DNA from: Rhodospirillales bacterium
Lineage (GTDB): Bacteria > Pseudomonadota > Alphaproteobacteria > Micavibrionales > Micavibrionaceae
NCBI GenBank assembly: GCA_020638335.1
Contig: JACKIT010000002.1
Location: 1-64,000 of the forward strand
Length of the DNA stretch: 64,000 nucleotides
Direction: 5' to 3'
A program made the translations under genes and the position numbers. Shown in pieces: positions 60,292 to 64,000 of the stretch. The notes beneath the pieces were generated by a model, which worked only from the letters and a program-made list of their open reading frames with translations, was not told the DNA's origin and ran no database searches. Positions within the stretch are counted from its first letter, which is position 1; each line of letters opens with the position of its first letter.

Positions 60292-62199
60292 TTATTGTGG
60301 TGTGTGTGTTGCTGATAGGTCCGCAAGCGTTTGATTTTCCTGTAATATATTGGTTTTTGTGGGCGCATTAGATTGCGCGGTGTTGTTTTTATTGTAAGCA
60401 AGAGATAGTTCACCGGCGTTTTCGTTTCGTGCAAATGACAGAGAAATTCCGGTTTGTTGTTCCAGTTGTGCGGCTTCGCCGCGCGCGGCTTGCAGGTTAA
60501 ATTCGGCTTTGGCTTCTGCGCTTTTTAAGTGTGCGCGCGTTTTTTCCGTGGAGAGATTTTTGTCATCCCATGTTTGTGAGAAGGAGTTGCTTTCATCGTC
60601 GCCTCTTGGCGTTTCGTTCATGAAGAGTTCGCCATCGACATAGGCGCGTTCATATAATTCAGCGACGATTGCCGGGTTTTCGATGGTGGTGCGGCCAGTT
60701 TCTTTATCATAGGTGTAAAGCTGGCCTGTTTCGTTGTCGCGATAGATTCCTTCACCGCCCAGAGTTATCGGGTTTAACCAGGCTTTGCCTATGGCAAAGA
60801 CGTTGATACCAAAATGCTCTTTCAGGAATTCATGGCGGTCAGGATAGTCCTTGGTTATTTTCTCGATTCTATCGAGCACTTCGGTGACTTTGGTATGCTG
60901 CGTTTGTTTTTCTTCAACATTCTGGCGCATTTTGAACATTTGCATGGCGATGGTGGCCAGAGCGTCCGTCTTGCTTTTGTCCATTTCTTTGAGTTCGCGG
61001 ATAATTTCTGCGTCTGTTTTGCCGGCTTTTTGCATTTTAGCAGCGCGTGTGAATAATTTTGTTAATTCTTCGCGTTTTTCTTGCGTGTATTGTTGTGTGC
61101 TTGTTGTTTGTGAGATCAGTTCATTGCGGCGTTCATTGAGCAGATCTTTTTGTTGTTCGAGAGCTTTGATTTTCTTTTTAAAGATCTCTATGTCTTTTTC
61201 ATTTCCAGCTATGGAACGTTCGTTTGCCGTCAGTTTTTCTTCCAGGCGTGCTATTTTCTCGATGATTTTTTCGCGGTCCTGATCAAGCTTGAAAAGCTGG
61301 ATTTCCTGATAACGCAGCGTGTCGCGGAAGCCGATGATGTCATTGCGCAAATCACCTTCTGGCAAGGACTTTAGCAGATCATTTTGTCCGTCATAAAACC
61401 ATTCGACTTCGCCTTCATGGGCGTCATTGCCAAAACGCCGGTCTTTTTGCGCTTCTTGCATGGCAATGTCGTCTTGCATCGAGTAGCTTTTACCTTCAAG
61501 TTTATCGACAAGCTTCATTTTGGGCTGGTCGAGTTTGTTTATGTAGAGCGCTTCGCCTGTTTTGGGATGTTTGATGTAGTTTTCGCCTTGCGCGTCCTTG
61601 AAAACGATGTAGCGGCGCGGGCCGTCGATGCCTTCAATATCGGCGCGTACGGTGATGAAGGTTCCTTCGATTTCTTTAAGCCTATCGAGCGTTGTTTGCG
61701 TGTCTTCATCGAGAAGTTGTTTCAGGCCGTCGCAATAGGTTTCGTAAGACTTATGGATTGCTTCGCGGGCGGCGTCATTGGCCGGCAGGTCAATGGTTTT
61801 CAACTTTTTAATTTCGGCTAGCAGCTTTACATTTTCTTCTCTTAGATTTGAGATATTTTTGAGCGCTTTTGCGATCTGCTTTTCGTAGTCTGCGATTTGC
61901 TTTTCTATTTCGGCGATCATGCGGTCGATTTCGCTTAGCAGGACAATGTTTGAGAGTTTTTCGCGGAACTTTCTTTCTTCGCGCTCTTCTTCGGTTTCTT
62001 TGTCTTCATGGCCGGTGGAGATTCCTGAGAAGGTACCGGTTAAATTCTGCCGGCCTAAATTGCCGATGAGCCGCCAACTTGCCTCGGATATCAGGCCTGT
62101 GGGTGGGATTGCAAAGTTTGATGCTGTCTCTGTAATGCGGTCAAAATCCAGCGTTGCGACTGAATTTGCGTTTGCAGAGATTTCGGCGCTTTTGGCCAT
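60292..62199 (-). CDS. Large coiled-coil protein of unknown function
   Basis: 635 residues, ATG 62199 with AAGGG 7 bp upstream. No signal peptide. Residues ~75-130 and ~290-400 are strong coiled coils ('IAEIEKQIADYEKQIAKALK', 'KIARLEEKLTANERSI'). Two similar segments, 'YIVFKDAQGENYIKHPKTGE' (~215) and 'GIYRDNETGQLYTYDKETGR' (~500), look like small repeated beta units. The C-terminus is Asn/Ala/Thr-rich. No family recognised. It is transcribed away from sucC and with the two genes downstream forms an accessory block. Confidence 0.6.
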   Translation of the reverse strand: MAKSAEISANANSVATLDFDRITETASNFAIPPTGLISEASWRLIGNLGRQNLTGTFSGISTGHEDKETEEEREERKFREKLSNIVLLSEIDRMIAEIEKQIADYEKQIAKALKNISNLREENVKLLAEIKKLKTIDLPANDAAREAIHKSYETYCDGLKQLLDEDTQTTLDRLKEIEGTFITVRADIEGIDGPRRYIVFKDAQGENYIKHPKTGEALYINKLDQPKMKLVDKLEGKSYSMQDDIAMQEAQKDRRFGNDAHEGEVEWFYDGQNDLLKSLPEGDLRNDIIGFRDTLRYQEIQLFKLDQDREKIIEKIARLEEKLTANERSIAGNEKDIEIFKKKIKALEQQKDLLNERRNELISQTTSTQQYTQEKREELTKLFTRAAKMQKAGKTDAEIIRELKEMDKSKTDALATIAMQMFKMRQNVEEKQTQHTKVTEVLDRIEKITKDYPDRHEFLKEHFGINVFAIGKAWLNPITLGGEGIYRDNETGQLYTYDKETGRTTIENPAIVAELYERAYVDGELFMNETPRGDDESNSFSQTWDDKNLSTEKTRAHLKSAEAKAEFNLQAARGEAAQLEQQTGISLSFARNENAGELSLAYNKNNTAQSNAPTKTNILQENQTLADLSATHTPQ

Positions 62200-62430
62200 T
62201 TGTTAACCCTTGTTCTTACCGTTTGTCCGGGTGCGTTTATGCCGCACTATCTATTTTCATATATCGCATCATAATCGATAAAATTTAAGATTGTCTTAAC
62301 GGCTTGTTAAGAAATCGGGAAATATTGGCGCAAAAACATGTATGCAGGGCTGTTTACGGGTTGCAATGCGCGCAGAGTGCATTAGTCTTTCGGGTGAGAT
62401 TCTTTAATTAACCACTGGGGAAAGTTTTCC

Positions 62431-63642
62431 ATGAATATCCATGAATATCAGGCCAAAGAGCTGTTAGAAAAATACGGCGTGGCGGTGCCTAAAGGCATTG
62501 CTGCGATGAGCGTTGATGAAGCCGTTAAAGCGGCGGAAGAGCTTCAGGCCGGCGGGACGAGCCTGTTTGTTGTGAAGGCGCAAATTCATGCAGGCGGGCG
62601 CGGGGCCGGGCATTTCAAAGGCGCAGCCGATGACAAGGGTGGCGTTCGTTTGTGCAAAAGCATTGACGATGTGCGCGCGGCGGCCGAAGCGATGATGGGC
62701 AATATCTTGGTCACCAAGCAAACTGGTCCGGAAGGCAAAGAGGTTCAGCGTCTTTATGTGACGGACGGGGTGGATATTTCCAAGGAATATTATTGCTCGT
62801 TGTTGTTGGACCGGGCCACAGCCAAGGTGACCTTTATGGTTTCCACCGAGGGCGGGATGGACATTGAAGAGGTTGCGGAGACGCATCCGGAAAAGATCGT
62901 GAAGGTGGCGATTGATCCGGTTGGCGGGATTACGAAGGCCGATGCGGAAAAGCTGGCCGATGCGCTGAAGCTTACCGGCGCGGCGAAGCAGAGCGCGATT
63001 CCGTTCTTTGAAAATCTGTATAAATGTTACATGGAACTGGATGCTTCAATTGTTGAGATTAATCCGATGATTCTGGCTGGGGATGAGGTGATGGCGCTGG
63101 ATGCGAAGTTTAACTTTGACGATAACGCGTTGTTCCGTCATCCAGATATCGTTGCGCTTCGTGACGAGAGCGAAGAGGACGAGAACGAAAAAATTGCGGC
63201 GGATAATGAGTTGTCTTACGTGCGTTTGGACGGCAATATTGGCTGTATGGTTAATGGGGCGGGCCTTGCTATGGCGACGATGGATATCATCAAGCTGTAT
63301 GGCGGCGAGCCGGCGAACTTCCTCGATGTTGGGGGTGGTGCCACGGCTGAGCGCGTGACGGTGGCGTTCAAGATTATTTTGTCCGATCCGAACGTAAAGG
63401 GGATTCTTGTGAATATCTTTGGCGGGATCATGAAATGTGATGTGATTGCTGAGGGCGTGATTGCCGCGGCCAAGGAAGTGAATTTGAGTGTGCCGCTGGT
63501 CGTGCGTCTGGAGGGGACAAATGTTGACAAAGGCAAGGCGCTTATGGCAAGTTCCGGTCTGCCGATTATCCCGGCTGATAACCTTGATGACGCTGCAAAG
63601 AAAGTTGTTGAGGCCACGAAACGGGCGCAAGCGGCGGCTTAG
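62431..63642 (+). CDS. sucC: Succinyl-CoA synthetase beta subunit
   Basis: ATP-grasp subunit of succinyl-CoA synthetase (TCA cycle). 403 residues: '[20 protein letters not shown]', nucleotide loop '[17 protein letters not shown]', '[20 protein letters not shown]', '[17 protein letters not shown]' and '[13 protein letters not shown]'. An acidic stretch '[16 protein letters not shown]' at ~248-263 is slightly longer than usual. Ribosome site GGGGAAAG upstream. sucD would be expected next, but a small unknown gene and a terminator follow before the window ends. Confidence 0.96.
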   Translation: MNIHEYQAKELLEKYGVAVPKGIAAMSVDEAVKAAEELQAGGTSLFVVKAQIHAGGRGAGHFKGAADDKGGVRLCKSIDDVRAAAEAMMGNILVTKQTGPEGKEVQRLYVTDGVDISKEYYCSLLLDRATAKVTFMVSTEGGMDIEEVAETHPEKIVKVAIDPVGGITKADAEKLADALKLTGAAKQSAIPFFENLYKCYMELDASIVEINPMILAGDEVMALDAKFNFDDNALFRHPDIVALRDESEEDENEKIAADNELSYVRLDGNIGCMVNGAGLAMATMDIIKLYGGEPANFLDVGGGATAERVTVAFKIILSDPNVKGILVNIFGGIMKCDVIAEGVIAAAKEVNLSVPLVVRLEGTNVDKGKALMASSGLPIIPADNLDDAAKKVVEATKRAQAAA

Positions 63643-63671
63643 TTTTTGTTTTAACTTAAGGAGAAAAATGT

Positions 63672-63887
63672 ATGGTTGAGAATGAAAAGAAGAGTGGGGG
63701 GTACAAGAGGCTTGTTTCCGGAATCGATTTGGCGGCGGCGTATCAGCGCGGAAGAGCTGTCGTAGTTCCGCAAGCGAGTGGGGAGACTGCACCTTCTGAG
63801 GTTGTAACGGTAGAAGGCAGCGGTTTTGGGGATGCTTATGATCAGGTTGGTTTGCTTTCAGAGGATCTTGCTTATGAGGTCTCTTAA
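63672..63887 (+). CDS. Small protein of unknown function downstream of sucC
   Basis: 71 residues, ATG 63672 with AAGGAG about 11 bp upstream. No signal peptide or recognised motif ('YKRLVSGIDLAAAYQRGRAV', then an acidic C-terminus). It lies 29 bp after sucC and ahead of an intrinsic terminator, so it is probably cotranscribed. In most bacteria sucD follows sucC directly. Confidence 0.5.
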   Translation: MVENEKKSGGYKRLVSGIDLAAAYQRGRAVVVPQASGETAPSEVVTVEGSGFGDAYDQVGLLSEDLAYEVS

Positions 63888-63955
63888 AAAGGTTTTGTAA
63901 CGATAAACGCCCCGAGAGTCGTGGGCCTTTAATCGAAAGAGCATAAGAGTTTGCA

Positions 63956-63984
63956 ATTCCCGCCAATGTGCGGGAATTTTTTTT
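63956..63984 (+). terminator. Intrinsic terminator after the small gene
   Basis: ATTCCCGC / GCGGGAAT with a 6-nt loop followed by eight or more T. It would end the sucC transcript before any sucD beyond the window. Confidence 0.85.
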
Positions 63985-64000
63985 GTGTTCAATGTTGAAA

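Overview
The window looks like chromosomal DNA of an alphaproteobacterium of moderate GC. This rests on gene orders typical of that class: A-type Fe-S carrier, dgt, SPOR protein, nagZ, scpA, scpB, tatA, tatB, tatC, zapE; UPF0262, infA, maf, RNase E/G; mdh close to sucC; a CpdR-type regulator and Tad (Cpa) pilus genes. The genus cannot be read from the sequence. A Micavibrio- or Rhodospirillales-like organism is only a guess.

Layout. 1-7.5 kb: the end of a Tad/Flp pilus operon (cpaE end, tadA, tadB, tadC), with a convergent group (TadD-like lipoprotein, secretin N-domain protein, Sel1-like membrane protein). 7.7-11.4 kb: exported or unassigned proteins. 11.6-12.7 kb: the eroded remnant of an island at the 3' end of tRNA-Val, with an integrase stub, a PQ-loop protein gene and a 21-bp duplicated tRNA end. 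12.8-16.6 kb: cpdR, a glycosyltransferase, a periplasmic propeller-like protein and rluD. 16.6-33.1 kb: a repeat-rich surface and envelope region with an RTX/C-type-lectin protein, a YjbH protein, a CckA-like hybrid kinase with a CheY-like partner, glpD-glpK, a PEP-CTERM protein and a FecR-type adhesin gene broken by about seven frameshifts. Three copies of a ~230-bp structured repeat lie here. 33.3-35.1 kb: bdhA, a cyclic-nucleotide-binding protein, tRNA-Phe and tRNA-Thr. 35.1-42.3 kb: a housekeeping block (dcd, a DUF559::murA fusion, an unknown gene, hisG, UPF0262, infA, maf, RNase E/G) whose plus strand is C-rich, although the plus strand is G-rich on both sides, as expected after a local inversion. 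42.3-56.7 kb: lipoproteins, xthA with an in-frame palindromic insertion, an A-type Fe-S carrier gene with a small insertion at its 3' end, then dgt to mdh. 56.8-62.2 kb: three large opposite-strand genes without signal peptides (a lytic transglycosylase and two coiled-coil or Gln-rich proteins) separating mdh from sucC. 62.4-64 kb: sucC and a small unknown gene.

How the genes work together. The window combines envelope and surface functions (Tad pilus, type I-secreted adhesins, PEP-CTERM sorting, peptidoglycan enzymes, Tat export), alphaproteobacterial cell-cycle signalling (CpdR, CckA-like kinase), glycerol catabolism and central metabolism. Its most unusual aspect is small-scale rearrangement. 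Short palindromic repeats lie between and inside genes, a nuclease-like domain is fused in frame to an essential enzyme, and two loci show the 3'-end duplication left by site-specific integration. No rRNA, CRISPR array or transposase gene was seen.
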